Part shown: in pieces, positions 25,443 to 33,797 of the stretch | Numbering within the stretch: position 1 is the stretch's first letter | How the letters are laid out: every line of letters starts with the position of its first letter | Assembly: GCF_052118625.1 (NCBI RefSeq) | Contig: NZ_JBQKGW010000013.1 | Location: 1-64,000 of the forward strand | Length of the DNA: 64,000 bases | DNA from: Porcincola sp945869225 | Lineage (GTDB): Bacteria > Bacillota > Clostridia > Lachnospirales > Lachnospiraceae | Reading direction: 5' to 3' | The notes under the pieces: model-generated | The model's database searches: none | The model's input: only the letters and a program-made list of their open reading frames with translations | What the model was told of the DNA's origin: nothing | Made by a program: the position numbers and the translations under genes

Positions 25443-25493
25443 TTGACACGGTGTCAGAATATGCATATAATGGCTATGCTGACACGGTGTCAG
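25443..25493 (+). promoter_or_regulatory. Perfect promoter with two TetR-type operators
   Basis: TTGACA (25443-25448), 17-bp spacer, TATAAT (25466-25471), both consensus. Identical palindromes TGACACGGTGTCA lie at 25444-25456 (over the -35) and 25480-25492 (over the expected start site), centres 36 bp apart. The TetR gene begins 29 nt further on, so binding by its product would shut the promoter and autoregulate the following redox operon. Confidence 0.9.
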
Positions 25494-25521
25494 AAATACG
25501 TGAAATGATAAGGTACATAAG

Positions 25522-26145
25522 ATGAGAAAAGCGACGCGTGAACAGATTGTTCAGAAAAGGGAAGAGATTATCAATGCGTGTGAGCAGCTCTATCAGAAAA
25601 TGAGTTTCCGGGAGATCACGCTTAAGGAGATCGGGAATATCACATCCTTCTCCCGTCCCACCATTTATAACTACTTTGAGACAAAGGAAGAGATCTTTCT
25701 GGGACTTTTCCAGAGGGAATATGACCGCTGGAATGAGGATCTGACCGCCATACTGAACGGGAATGACCAGCTGACGAAAAAAGAACTGGCGGATCATATC
25801 GCAAACTCTCTTGCAGGACGGCAGCAGCTCTTAAAGCTTCTTTCCATGAATAACTACGATATGGAGGCAAACAGCCGACAGGAGCTTCTGACTGCCTTCA
25901 AACAGTCTTATGGGCGCTCGATGCATCTGATGTGCATGCTGCTGGAGAAGTTCTGCCCGGACATGGGAGTGACTGACATTCAGAATTTCATCTATATCTT
26001 CTATCCCTTTATGTTCGGAATCTACCCATACACCGCAGTCACAGAAAAACAGAGAGTGGCCATGAAGGATGCGGGGATCAACTATGTATATCAAAGTGTC
26101 TACGAGCTCACTTACAGCTGCCTGATCCGGCTGCTCGGAGAGTAA
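25522..26145 (+). CDS. TetR family regulator of the downstream redox operon
   Basis: A 207-aa protein. The HTH 'FREITLKEIGNITSFSRPTI' followed by YNYFETKEEIF sits at residues ~29-62, and the rest is a helical ligand-binding/dimerisation domain. The promoter carries two palindromic operators, and flavin reductase, flavodoxin, aldo/keto reductase and CMD-cupin genes follow on the same strand. The inducer is probably an electrophile or quinone-like compound, an inference from the enzymes encoded. Confidence 0.88.
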   Translation: MRKATREQIVQKREEIINACEQLYQKMSFREITLKEIGNITSFSRPTIYNYFETKEEIFLGLFQREYDRWNEDLTAILNGNDQLTKKELADHIANSLAGRQQLLKLLSMNNYDMEANSRQELLTAFKQSYGRSMHLMCMLLEKFCPDMGVTDIQNFIYIFYPFMFGIYPYTAVTEKQRVAMKDAGINYVYQSVYELTYSCLIRLLGE

Positions 26146-26192
26146 GGGGCGCGTAACTATAAAGACTATCAAAAATAAAGGAGACAAAAGCA

Positions 26193-26357
26193 ATGGCAAA
26201 ATTACCGAAAATCGCACTTGGCGCATGGGCGTTGGGAAACGACGGAACATTTGGAAACAGCCTGACAGCGGAAAGTCTGAAGTCAATCTTTGGTACGGCG
26301 ATGGCAAACGGCCTGAATCTGAACGTCATCCGCATGTGGGAAAAGGAGATGAAATAA
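26193..26357 (+). pseudogene. Aldo/keto reductase remnant, in-frame internal deletion
   Basis: A 54-codon open frame with a good RBS (AAAGGAG). The first ~44 residues (MAKLPKIALGAWALGNDG, GLNL) match the N-terminus of aldo/keto reductases of about 310-330 aa. The last ~10 (VIRMWEKEMK) resemble the extreme C-terminus of the same family. Everything between, including the catalytic Asp-Tyr-Lys-His set, is missing. The retained 3' end carries the AAAAGGAG that serves as RBS for the flavin reductase start 2 nt after its stop, which may explain why it persists. Confidence 0.7.
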
Positions 26358-26358
26358 G

Positions 26359-26901
26359 ATGAGCAAGAAAAATATCGGAGCAACACTTGCACTGTATCCC
26401 TGCCCGGTCATCGTAGTCGGGGCAATGGTAAATAATAAGCCGACCTGGACGCTTGTCGCCCATGCCGGCACCGTGGCGCATAGCCACCTGATGGTATCCC
26501 TTGTGCAGGCACACTACATCAATCAGGGGATCCGTGAGAACAAAAAGCTTTCCGTCAATGTGGTCGACGAGTCCTGGCTGAAGGATGCGGATCGGATGGG
26601 AACTATTAGCGGCAGTAAGGTGGACAAGTCAGAAGCTTTTGCCTGGACAATGGGTGAAAACGGCGCTCCGCTGATCGATGAGGCGAAGGTTTCCATCGAG
26701 TGTGAGGTGGACGGCAACTACGAGCTGGAGCATTTCGATCATTTCATCTGCAAGATCCTTGCGACCTATGCGGATGAAACCGTACTGAACGAGCAGGGCA
26801 AGATCGACTACCACACCTTTAAGCCGGTGCTCTTCGAGTTCCCGACCTATGAATATTTCGTGACAGGCGAAAAAGTTGGCAACTGCGGTAAGATGAACTG
26901 A
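26359..26901 (+). CDS. Flavin reductase-like (FMN-binding split barrel) protein
   Basis: A 180-aa protein resembling the flavin reductase domain family: NIGATLALYPCPVIVVGAMV, WTLVAHAGTVAHSHLMVSL, then KKLSVNVVDESWLKDADRMG, and a C-terminal strand region. It would bind FMN and pass electrons to partner proteins. AAAAGGAG lies 10 nt upstream, inside the preceding remnant. It is part of the TetR-controlled redox group. Confidence 0.85.
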   Translation: MSKKNIGATLALYPCPVIVVGAMVNNKPTWTLVAHAGTVAHSHLMVSLVQAHYINQGIRENKKLSVNVVDESWLKDADRMGTISGSKVDKSEAFAWTMGENGAPLIDEAKVSIECEVDGNYELEHFDHFICKILATYADETVLNEQGKIDYHTFKPVLFEFPTYEYFVTGEKVGNCGKMN

Positions 26902-26907
26902 TTGCAG

Positions 26908-26938
26908 ACAAGCCTCAGAGGAAAACTCGGAGGCTTGT
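26908..26938 (+). other. Intergenic mRNA hairpin
   Basis: A 9-bp inverted repeat ACAAGCCTC/GAGGCTTGT with a 13-nt loop in the gap between the flavin reductase and flavodoxin genes. There is no T-run, so it is more likely an RNA processing or stability element than a terminator. Confidence 0.5.
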
Positions 26939-26964
26939 ACCCATATTTGAAATGGAGAAAGAAA

Positions 26965-27444
26965 ATGGCAAACAAAACATTGGTGGCGGTATTTTCCGCC
27001 AGTGGCGTAACAAAACGAGTCGGTGAAGAGATCGCGAAGATTGCTGGCGCAGACTTTTACGAGATCGCACCAAAGGAGATCTATACATCGGCGGATCTGG
27101 ACTGGATGAACAAGAAAAGCCGCAGCAGCGTCGAGATGAACGATCCATCTGCAAGACCCGAGATCAATGGCAAAGTTGCCGACATGGCTTCCTATGATAC
27201 TGTGATCGTCGGCTTCCCGATCTGGTGGGGTGTTGCTCCCAGGATCATCGATACCTTCCTGGAAAGCTATGATTTTTCCGGCAAGAAGATCATTCCCTTC
27301 TGCACGTCCGGCGGAAGCGGGGTCGGCAGAAGTGACACGGCCCTTCATAAGGATGTAAGCGGCGATGTGAAGTGGGCAAAGGGCAAACAGATCAATCGAC
27401 CGAATGAGGCGGAGATCCGCCGCTGGCTTGACGAAGTTCTGTAA
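26965..27444 (+). CDS. Flavodoxin family protein
   Basis: A 159-aa flavodoxin (flavodoxin_4 type). The FMN phosphate loop is FSASGVTKRVGEEIA near the N-terminus; FYEIAPKEIYTSADLDW, VIVGFPIWWGVAPRIIDTFL and IPFCTSGGSGVG follow in the order typical for this group. AUG at 26965 has GGAGA 8 nt upstream. It probably carries electrons for, or acts as an oxidoreductase beside, the aldo/keto reductase encoded 25 nt downstream. Confidence 0.9.
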   Translation: MANKTLVAVFSASGVTKRVGEEIAKIAGADFYEIAPKEIYTSADLDWMNKKSRSSVEMNDPSARPEINGKVADMASYDTVIVGFPIWWGVAPRIIDTFLESYDFSGKKIIPFCTSGGSGVGRSDTALHKDVSGDVKWAKGKQINRPNEAEIRRWLDEVL

Positions 27445-27469
27445 GAATACGAAACGGAGGTGAGCCGGA

Positions 27470-28516
27470 ATGAAATATACAAGACTTGGAAACAGTGACT
27501 TAAACGTATCCCGGATCTGCATGGGATGCATGGGATTCGGTGATTCCGGACGGGGCCAGCACAGCTGGACCATCGACGAGGAGCATACCAGAGAAATCAT
27601 AAAACGCGGGCTGGAGCTGGGCGTTAACTTTTATGACACAGCTATTGCTTATCAGAGCGGCACCAGTGAGCAGTACGTAGGACGTGCCCTGCGGGATTTT
27701 GCTAAGCGTGAAGATGTAGTTGTTGCTACCAAGTTTCTTCCAAGAACACAGGAAGAAATCGAAAACGGCGTCAGTGGTCAGCAGCACATCGAAAACATGA
27801 TCAACACAAGCCTGCAGAATCTTGGAATGGACTATGTGGACCTCTATATCTATCACATGTGGGACTGGCAGACACCAATCGAAGACATCCTGGACGGCCT
27901 GAACCGTATCGTTAAGGCCGGTAAAGCCAGATACATCGGCATCTCCAACTGCTTTGCCTGGCAGATCGCCAAGGCTAATGCTGTGGCAGAAAAAGAAGGC
28001 TTTCCGAAGTTCGTTTCCATCCAGGGACATTACAACCTGATCTTCCGCGAGGAGGAACGGGAAATGGTGCCGTACTGCAATGAAGAGAATATCGCTCTTA
28101 CTCCCTACAGCGCCCTTGCTTCAGGAAGACTATCGAGACGCCCGGGGGAAGGCGGAACAAAGCGAGCAAAAGAGGACACCTATGCGAAGTTCAAATATGA
28201 TGCGACAGCTGCACAGGATAATGTGATCATCTCCCGTGTTGCTGAGCTTTCCGAAAAGCACGGCGTGACCATGACGGAAGTGTCACTGGCGTGGCTGCTC
28301 ACAAAGGTGACCGCCCCAGTGGTCGGAGCGACAAAGCTTCATCATATCGAAGGCGCGGTAAAGGCATTGGATCTTTCACTGACACCAGAAGAGATTCTGT
28401 ATCTGGAAGAGCCCTATGTGCCGCATCCGCTGGCTGGAGTTATGACACAGAACAAACCGGCCGCCGCAAAAGAAAAACATGTCTGGTCTACGGGCGACCA
28501 GAAGATCGCAAAGTAG
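27470..28516 (+). CDS. Aldo/keto reductase
   Basis: A 348-aa NADPH-dependent TIM barrel. Motifs: LGNSDLNVSRICMGCMGFGD, FYDTAIAYQSGTSEQYVG (catalytic Asp and Tyr), VVVATKFLP (Lys), 'MDYVDLYIYHMWDWQTPIED' (His), and NCFAWQIAKANAVAE. It resembles the YdhF/Tas-like AKR branch reducing aldehydes or ketones. The RBS GGAGGTGAG lies before the start. The CMD-cupin gene follows 14 nt later. Confidence 0.92.
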   Translation: MKYTRLGNSDLNVSRICMGCMGFGDSGRGQHSWTIDEEHTREIIKRGLELGVNFYDTAIAYQSGTSEQYVGRALRDFAKREDVVVATKFLPRTQEEIENGVSGQQHIENMINTSLQNLGMDYVDLYIYHMWDWQTPIEDILDGLNRIVKAGKARYIGISNCFAWQIAKANAVAEKEGFPKFVSIQGHYNLIFREEEREMVPYCNEENIALTPYSALASGRLSRRPGEGGTKRAKEDTYAKFKYDATAAQDNVIISRVAELSEKHGVTMTEVSLAWLLTKVTAPVVGATKLHHIEGAVKALDLSLTPEEILYLEEPYVPHPLAGVMTQNKPAAAKEKHVWSTGDQKIAK

Positions 28517-28530
28517 GAGGAAGGAACAAA

Positions 28531-29265
28531 ATGGCTGAAAAGATCGTACAGACTGCAGGAAGAAACCAGCTGGGAGAATTCGCACCGATGTTTGCGCATC
28601 TTAACGATGACGTGCTTTTCGGTGAAGTGTGGAACGAGGAAGCAATTGATGTGAAGACGAAATGCATCATTACTGTTGTGTCCCTGATGGCCTCCGGCAT
28701 CACAGACTCCTCCCTGTCCTATCATCTGCAGAACGCGAAAGCCCATGGCGTAACGAAGGAAGAGATCGCCGCCATCATCACCCACGCCACCATGTATGTA
28801 GGCTGGCCGAAGGGATGGGCGGTATTCCGTCTTGCAAAGGAAGTCTGGAATGAAGAAGAACCGGTGCTGACGGATAAAGACAGATACCAGAACACGATTT
28901 TCTTCCCGATCGGAGCCCCGAACGATGCCTATGCGCAGTATTTCATCGGTCAGAGCTATCTCGCGCCGGTATCCACCAATCAGATCCCGATATTTAACGT
29001 GACCTTTGAGCCGGGATGCCGAAACAACTGGCATATTCATCATGCCAAAAGTGGCGGCGGTCAGATTCTGATCTGTGTCGGCGGAAGAGGATGGTATCAG
29101 GAATGGGGCAAGGATCCTGTAGAGATGACACCTGGTACAGTGATCAACATCCCGGAAAATGTAAAGCACTGGCATGGCGCGGCAGAGGATAGTTGGTTCT
29201 CACATCTGGCAATAGAAGTTCCGGGTGAGGAAACATCCACGAAGTGGCTGGAAGCGTCTAAATAA
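28531..29265 (+). CDS. Carboxymuconolactone decarboxylase-cupin fusion protein
   Basis: A 244-aa protein. Residues ~1-105 are a carboxymuconolactone decarboxylase (AhpD-like) helical domain (EVWNEEAIDVKTKCIITVVS, SLSYHLQNAKAHGVTKEEIA, HATMYVGWPKGW), lacking the CxxC of AhpD. Residues ~125-244 are a cupin with metal ligands in NNWHIHHAKSGGGQ and NVKHWHGAAEDSWFSH. Such fusions are found in Clostridia and Bacteroides and their reaction is unclear. AGGAGG lies 10 nt before the start. It ends the TetR-controlled operon; a partly deleted second copy lies at 33440. Confidence 0.88.
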   Translation: MAEKIVQTAGRNQLGEFAPMFAHLNDDVLFGEVWNEEAIDVKTKCIITVVSLMASGITDSSLSYHLQNAKAHGVTKEEIAAIITHATMYVGWPKGWAVFRLAKEVWNEEEPVLTDKDRYQNTIFFPIGAPNDAYAQYFIGQSYLAPVSTNQIPIFNVTFEPGCRNNWHIHHAKSGGGQILICVGGRGWYQEWGKDPVEMTPGTVINIPENVKHWHGAAEDSWFSHLAIEVPGEETSTKWLEASK

Positions 29266-29300
29266 TACGGAACAAATAAAAGTAATCAATAACGATATAG

Positions 29301-29334
29301 GAGTGATACCGGGTAACTGGCATCACTCTTTTTT
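29301..29334 (+). terminator. Rho-independent terminator of the TetR redox operon
   Basis: GAGTGATACC pairs with GGCATCACTC (one A-C mismatch) around an 8-nt loop, followed by TTTTTT. Confidence 0.88.
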
Positions 29335-29493
29335 AGTGTTCCGGAGTAACGCGCAGCCATCTCCGCTGGAGATGTTCAAGGGGATTGGGGTGCTTCCACA
29401 ACGAGCTAAAATTGGCTTTGTATTACAAAGACACGGCTCGCACAGTAGCTCAAGTAATTGCTTTCCCGGCTGACAATGCCGGTGGACGAGACA

Positions 29494-29610
29494 ATGCGTT
29501 TACTGAATAAAAAGCTTATGGGTCACTGCCAGTACTATGGTGTAAACGGAAATCTGGATGCTCTGAGTAAGTTCTATCAGTATGCCTATAGAAAGGCCTT
29601 CTCACATTGA
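29494..29610 (+). pseudogene. Group II intron reverse transcriptase/maturase, C-terminal fragment
   Basis: A 38-codon stretch reads LLNKKLMGHCQYYGVNGNLD, ALSKFYQYAYRKAFSH then stop. The 'L-GH-xYYGV-GN---L-xFY' pattern is the conserved end of group II intron-encoded maturases (LtrA-like). The reverse transcriptase core is absent, so only the 3' scar of an intron remains. The flanks 29335-29493 and 29611-29711 hold no other identifiable gene. Confidence 0.72.
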
Positions 29611-29711
29611 CAAGCAGGGCAATTCAGAGTAAACCGCGGACACAGGTGCGAAACTTTAAGAAAATTTCAATTTCGGAAGTGACAGTATGAAATATTGAAA
29701 GACCAGAATAT

Positions 29712-30357
29712 ATGCAGCGGCTTCTTGATCTTATGGGGACCCCGGATATCAAGATCATTACCGGAGTGCGCCGCAGCGGCAAGTCTGAATTGATGAAAGC
29801 TTATATCCGCAGAATCAGCAAGATTCAGCCAGAGGCCAATATTATCTTTGTGGATTTCTTTAACCTGAAATATGAAAGATTAAAGGAATATCATGCTCTG
29901 TATGATTACATTGAAAGCCATTATGCTGCCGGAAAACAGAACTATGTATTCGTGGATGAAGTGCAGCTGTGCGAGAAATTTGAGCTTGCATGTGAAATAC
30001 GATCTGAGTGATACCGGCATACGTTTTGCCAGACTTGGCAGACGGAATCTTGATTATGGCCGGATGTATGAAAATATTGTCTGTATCGAACTGATGCGGC
30101 GTGGCTTCGAGGCTTACGTTGGAAAGCTGTATCAGAAAGAAGTGGATTTTGTTGCCGTCCGCGGCGATGAAAAGATGTATATCCAGGTAAGTGACGATAT
30201 ATCTCGGCCGGAGACCTTTGAACGTGAGTATGATCCCCTGCTTAAGATCAAAGATGCGTATCCCAAGCTTATTCTGGCCAATACCAGGCATGAGACCTAT
30301 GACTATGAAGGCATCAGGATTCATAATTTATCAGATTGGCTGCTGAAACATGAGTAA
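29712..30357 (+). pseudogene. AAA-DUF4143 ATP-binding protein, internal deletion and frameshift
   Basis: Frame 1 (29712-30011) gives the N-terminal AAA_14 P-loop region: IKIITGVRRSGKSELMKAYI (Walker A) and YVFVDEVQLCEKFELA (Walker B). About codon 93 it continues out of frame. The second frame, from ~29981 to the stop at 30357, gives the C-terminal part of DUF4143 (GRMYENIVCIELMRRGFEAY, QKEVDFVAVR, LANTRHETYDYEGIRIHNL). The ~200 residues between are missing (family length about 400). The true start may lie just upstream, where the in-frame sequence ERPEY is family-like but lacks a start codon. Confidence 0.8.
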
Positions 30358-30402
30358 AGGCCTCAGGAGAGCGGCGGAATGAAGAATCAATCACACGAAC
30401 AT

Positions 30403-30438
30403 ATCAGTCTTTCACATCCAGTGAGAGGCTGATTTTTT
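30403..30438 (+). terminator. Rho-independent terminator
   Basis: A 13-bp stem ATCAGTCTTTCAC with GTGAGAGGCTGAT (two G-T pairs), 5-nt loop, then TTTTT. It ends the ATPase pseudogene region. Between it and 30593 nothing else is visible. Confidence 0.8.
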
Positions 30439-30593
30439 ATGGTTTTCGTTTTACCGTTCCGAAGCATTGCATTGGCATCCGGCAGTCATACAGTGAAGAG
30501 CGGAGACGCCAAAGGAACGCCTTCGTTTTTCAGTCTGAAGAGATTCTGCTGATGCTTTTTTGTAAGAAAAACCACGATAATTTCAAATAGTAC

Positions 30594-30624
30594 TTGACCT
30601 GGAGCTAACTCCAAGGGATATAGT
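30594..30624 (+). promoter_or_regulatory. MerR-type promoter with 19-bp spacer and central dyad
   Basis: TTGACC (30594-30599), a 19-bp spacer, TATAGT (30619-30624). The dyad TGGAG-CTAA-CTCCA (30600-30613) fills the spacer. This is the standard layout for MerR proteins that untwist an over-long spacer to activate. The MerR gene starts 51 nt downstream. Confidence 0.85.
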
Positions 30625-30675
30625 CCAGTTACAGATGACAAAGCAAGCGGCAAACTGTAAAGAGGGGTGATGAAG

Positions 30676-31083
30676 ATGACGATAAAAGAAGTTTGCGAAA
30701 AATTCAATCTTTCTCCGGACACGCTGCGCTACTATGAGCGCGCAGGTGTAATTCCGGAAGTCAGAAGAACAAAAGGCGGGATTCGAGACTATTCACAGGA
30801 TGATGTCAACTGGGTTGAAAATGCCGTCTGTATGCGAGGTGCCGGAGTCCCCATCGAGATGCTCATTGAGTATGTGCGGCTGTTTCAGATGGGTGATGAA
30901 ACGATTGAGGCAAGACGTGATCTTCTTTTGGAGGTTCGTAGTGGAATTCAGAAAAAACTGGATCAGTATCAGGAAACGATGAACCGGCTCAATTACAAGA
31001 TTTCCCGGTATGAAGAAGCCGTGAAGACGGGTGTCCTCAGCTGGGATGCTGAAGATAACAAGAAGGATTCCTCAAGCCAATAA
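30676..31083 (+). CDS. MerR family transcriptional regulator
   Basis: A 135-aa protein. The winged HTH (TIKEVCEKFNLSPDTLRYYE, then RDYSQDDVNWVENAV) is followed by the coiled coil 'RSGIQKKLDQYQETMNRLNY'. There are no conserved cysteines at metal-sensor positions, so it belongs with the redox or aldehyde-responsive MerR group. The start at 30676 has AGAGGGG 8 nt upstream; GTG 30667 and ATG 30670 are in frame. It heads a group containing a decayed alcohol dehydrogenase, a hydrolase and a flavin oxidoreductase. Confidence 0.87.
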   Translation: MTIKEVCEKFNLSPDTLRYYERAGVIPEVRRTKGGIRDYSQDDVNWVENAVCMRGAGVPIEMLIEYVRLFQMGDETIEARRDLLLEVRSGIQKKLDQYQETMNRLNYKISRYEEAVKTGVLSWDAEDNKKDSSSQ

Positions 31084-31105
31084 GAGGGATTCGAAGGAGA
31101 AAAAC

Positions 31106-31302
31106 ATGCAGAATTTTGATTATGTTACACCAACAAGATCTTCGCATCAATCGGTATCCCGATGCATCTTAAGGAAGTTGGCATTGATGAAAGCCGCATT
31201 GATGAGATGGCACATCATGTAGCAGAAAATGAAGGACTTGAAAGTGCATGGGCACCGCTGACTGAGAAGGATATTGCAGACATATTCAGAGCATCCTTAT
31301 GA
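31106..31302 (+). pseudogene. Iron-containing alcohol dehydrogenase remnant
   Basis: Starting at 31106 (GAAGGAG upstream) the first ~10 codons (MQNFDYVTPT) match the N-terminus of iron-type alcohol dehydrogenases. After codon ~11 the family match continues in another frame with the extreme C-terminus (FASIGIPMHLKEVGIDE, then LTEKDIADIFRASL, stop 31300-31302). The ~320 residues between, with NAD- and iron-binding sites, are gone. The start and stop flanks are intact and the next gene begins 20 nt later. Confidence 0.75.
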
Positions 31303-31321
31303 ATGACAAAGGAGATTAAAA

Positions 31322-32278
31322 ATGGCATACGGATATATTGCAAAACTGAATGAACACGTCATAAGGGAACATGTTCGTTTCAATGACCGCTATGGGATTG
31401 CGATTGCGGCAGATATTTACCGGGCAAAGGATCTGGATGAATCCGGAAAATATCCGGCGCTGATTGTCGGCGCACCCTATGGCGGCGTGAAAGAACAGGG
31501 ACCCTGTGTTTATGCAAATGAACTGGTGCAGCGCGGGTTTGTGGTTCTGACGTTTGATCAGGTACATATGGGAGAATCCGCAGGAGAGCCAAGGAATGTT
31601 TCTTCGCCGGATCTGTTTGCAGAGTCGTTCAGTGCGGCGGTCGATTATCTTGGCGTGAAGGTTCCCTATGTGGATCGGGAGAAGATCGGTGTGATCGGCA
31701 TCTGTGGATCGGGCGGATTTGCACTCTCTGCGGCTTCAGTTGATGTCCGTATCAAAGCGGTTGCTACGACTTCCATGTATGATATTTCCGACGTTCGCGG
31801 CATGATGAACCTGACGAAGGAACAGATCGATGGGATGAAGCATCAGCTTGCCGAACAGAGATGGTCGGACTTTGAACAAGGTCAGCCGGAATATATTCCC
31901 AGTTTTCCGGAAACGCCATATCCTTCCGTGGAAGCTCTGCCGGAAACGGATCGGATCACCAATGAATGGAATCGCTTCTATGCAGTGCCGCGGGGGCATC
32001 ATCCGAACGCGAGAGGCGGTTTTACTACTACCTCCAATCTGGCCATGATGCAGTTTAAGTGCCTTGATTATATTGATGAAATTTCGCCGCGTCCGATTCT
32101 CTTTGTAGCAGGCGATCATGCTCATTCTCGCTCTTTCTCAGAAAAAGCGTACGAGAAGGCGGCGGAGCCGAAAGAACTGTATATTGTTGCGGATGCGGAG
32201 CATATCGATCTTTATGATCAAGTGGATAAGATTCCGTTTGATAAGCTGGAGAATTTCTTCAAAGATTCGTTAAAGTGA
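31322..32278 (+). CDS. Alpha/beta hydrolase, dienelactone hydrolase/YcjY-like
   Basis: A 318-aa protein. The nucleophile elbow IGVIGICGSGGFALSAA places Cys (or the following Ser) at the active site, as in YcjY- and dienelactone-hydrolase-like enzymes. Acid in LFVAGDHAHSR and His in ADAEHIDLYD complete the triad, and APYGGVKEQGPCVYANEL lies in the oxyanion region. RBS AAAGGAG lies 7-8 nt upstream. It is part of the MerR-headed group; the substrate is unknown. Confidence 0.88.
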   Translation: MAYGYIAKLNEHVIREHVRFNDRYGIAIAADIYRAKDLDESGKYPALIVGAPYGGVKEQGPCVYANELVQRGFVVLTFDQVHMGESAGEPRNVSSPDLFAESFSAAVDYLGVKVPYVDREKIGVIGICGSGGFALSAASVDVRIKAVATTSMYDISDVRGMMNLTKEQIDGMKHQLAEQRWSDFEQGQPEYIPSFPETPYPSVEALPETDRITNEWNRFYAVPRGHHPNARGGFTTTSNLAMMQFKCLDYIDEISPRPILFVAGDHAHSRSFSEKAYEKAAEPKELYIVADAEHIDLYDQVDKIPFDKLENFFKDSLK

Positions 32279-32324
32279 TGAATGGAAAGCAGCCTGATTG
32301 AGTGAAAGGAGCGCACGGAAAGAA

Positions 32325-32846
32325 ATGAACAGGTTTGTATTGGCCGGAATGCTCAGTTTCATGTTACTTATCTCAGGGTGCGGCTTCAGAATGGATACGG
32401 AGGAAACCATCAAGGAAACAGATCCTCCATCGGAAAGCAATGCTGGAGATGAGATGAAAAAAAATATGGATGAATCAATGTCGGAGGAATCTGCGGCTAT
32501 AAGGATGACAATAGAAAATACGCCTGTCCGGATTACATGGGAAGACAATGAATCCGTAACAGCTTTGAGAGAACTTGCGCGGAAAGAACCAATTCAGATC
32601 CACATGTCAATGTATGGCGGCTTTGAGCAGGTTGGACCGATCGGGACATCGCTTCCAAGAGATGATGCAGAGACAACGACCTCTGCTGGAGATATTGTTC
32701 TTTACTCTGGAAATCAGCTGGTAGTTTTCTATGGGTCCAATTCATGGGCTTATACAAGACTTGGCAGAATTACGGACCTGACGACAGCGGAATTGTCTGA
32801 ACTGCTTGGCAAAGGTGATGTAAAGATAACGATACAGACAGATTGA
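32325..32846 (+). CDS. Cyclophilin-like fold lipoprotein
   Basis: A 173-aa protein. The signal peptide ends in lipobox ISGC (Cys ~19) and is followed by a charged linker. Residues ~60-170 match the cyclophilin-like domain of bacterial YhcR-type proteins: VRITWEDNESVTALRELAR, MYGGFEQVGPIGTSLPRDD, DIVLYSGNQLVVFYGSNSWA, YTRLGRI. The fold resembles peptidyl-prolyl isomerases, but that activity is not shown for this group. AAGGAG lies upstream of the start at 32325. It belongs with reductases of the MerR-headed group. Confidence 0.83.
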   Translation: MNRFVLAGMLSFMLLISGCGFRMDTEETIKETDPPSESNAGDEMKKNMDESMSEESAAIRMTIENTPVRITWEDNESVTALRELARKEPIQIHMSMYGGFEQVGPIGTSLPRDDAETTTSAGDIVLYSGNQLVVFYGSNSWAYTRLGRITDLTTAELSELLGKGDVKITIQTD

Positions 32847-32872
32847 GAACAACATCAGAAAGGGACCAATCC

Positions 32873-33415
32873 ATGAGTAAAATGCTTGTAATTTCAACTA
32901 GTCTCAGGAGCCATAGTAATTCAGAATTCCTAACCGAAAAAATGACAGAGGGTATCCGGGAAGCTGGCCATGAAGTGGAAACAATCAGTCTCAAAGGTAA
33001 AAACCTGAAGTTCTGCACCGGCTGCCTCGTCTGTCAGAAGACGCAGAAATGCGTTCTGAATGATGATGCGGTCTGGATCGCGGAAAAGGTAAAGATGGCA
33101 GATACACTGGTGTTTTCAACACCGATTTATTATTACGGCTTGAGCGGACAGATGAAGACCTTGCTTGATCGGATGAATCCGCTGTATCCTTCCGATTATC
33201 AGTTCCGGAATGTTTATCTGTTAACCGTCGCGGCAGAAGATGAATCCAGCACACCGGAGAGGACAGTCAGCGGTCTGCAGGGATGGATTGACTGCTTTCC
33301 TAAGGCGCGTCTTGCCGGAACTTTATTCTGTGGCGGCTTGAACGATGCGGGAGAGGCAGCGGAGAATTCTGATATTCAGGAGAAGGCTTACCAGTTTGGC
33401 AAGGCAATTATTTAA
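32873..33415 (+). CDS. NADPH-dependent FMN reductase (flavodoxin-fold oxidoreductase)
   Basis: A 180-aa protein. The FMN loop STSLRSHSNSEFLTEKM starts after the first strand. The two Cys pairs in FCTGCLVCQKTQKCVLNDD mark the iron-sulfur-flavoprotein-like NAD(P)H oxidoreductases of anaerobes, and FSTPIYYYGLSGQMKTLLDR is the second flavin loop. The start at 32873 has GAAAGGGA upstream. It follows the cyclophilin-like lipoprotein gene by 26 nt. Confidence 0.87.
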   Translation: MSKMLVISTSLRSHSNSEFLTEKMTEGIREAGHEVETISLKGKNLKFCTGCLVCQKTQKCVLNDDAVWIAEKVKMADTLVFSTPIYYYGLSGQMKTLLDRMNPLYPSDYQFRNVYLLTVAAEDESSTPERTVSGLQGWIDCFPKARLAGTLFCGGLNDAGEAAENSDIQEKAYQFGKAII

Positions 33416-33439
33416 AGGGAGTAGAGGAGAAACGGAAGC

Positions 33440-33797
33440 ATGGACGGTAAGATTGTACAGACGGCGGGAAGAGACAGACTTGCAGAAGTTTCTAGCACCG
33501 GTTTCCGCTTCGCAGATCGGAATCCACAATGTTACCTTTGAGCCGGGCTGTCAGAACAACTGGCATATCCATCATGCTAAAAGCGGCGGCGGCCAGATTC
33601 TGATCTGTGTCGGGGGCAGAGGGTGGTATCAGGAATGGGGCAAGGAACCGGTTGCGATGAAGCCGGGTGACTGCGTAAACATTCCTGTTGGCGTGAAGCA
33701 TTGGCATGGCGCAGCAGAGGACAGCTGGTTCTCACATCTGGCAATAGAAGTTCCGGGTGAAGAAACATCCACAGAGTGGCTGGAAGCATCCAAATAA
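33440..33797 (+). pseudogene. Second CMD-cupin gene with internal deletion and frameshift
   Basis: From the ATG at 33440 (GGAGAAACGG upstream) the first ~16 codons (MDGKIVQTAGRDRLAE) parallel the intact CMD-cupin at 28531. The match then jumps, out of frame, to FLAPVSASQIGIHNVTFEPG and the whole cupin (NNWHIHHAKSGGGQ, VKHWHGAAEDSWFSH) ending at 33797. About 110 residues, almost the whole decarboxylase domain, are lost. Homology to the intact copy continues ~40 nt past the stop, showing an ancestral duplication. Confidence 0.8.

Noticed and set aside
26193..26357. Functional small protein encoded by the 54-codon frame
   Set aside because: Both ends match aldo/keto reductase termini and the active site is missing. 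A remnant is the simpler reading, though translation is possible because its RBS is good.
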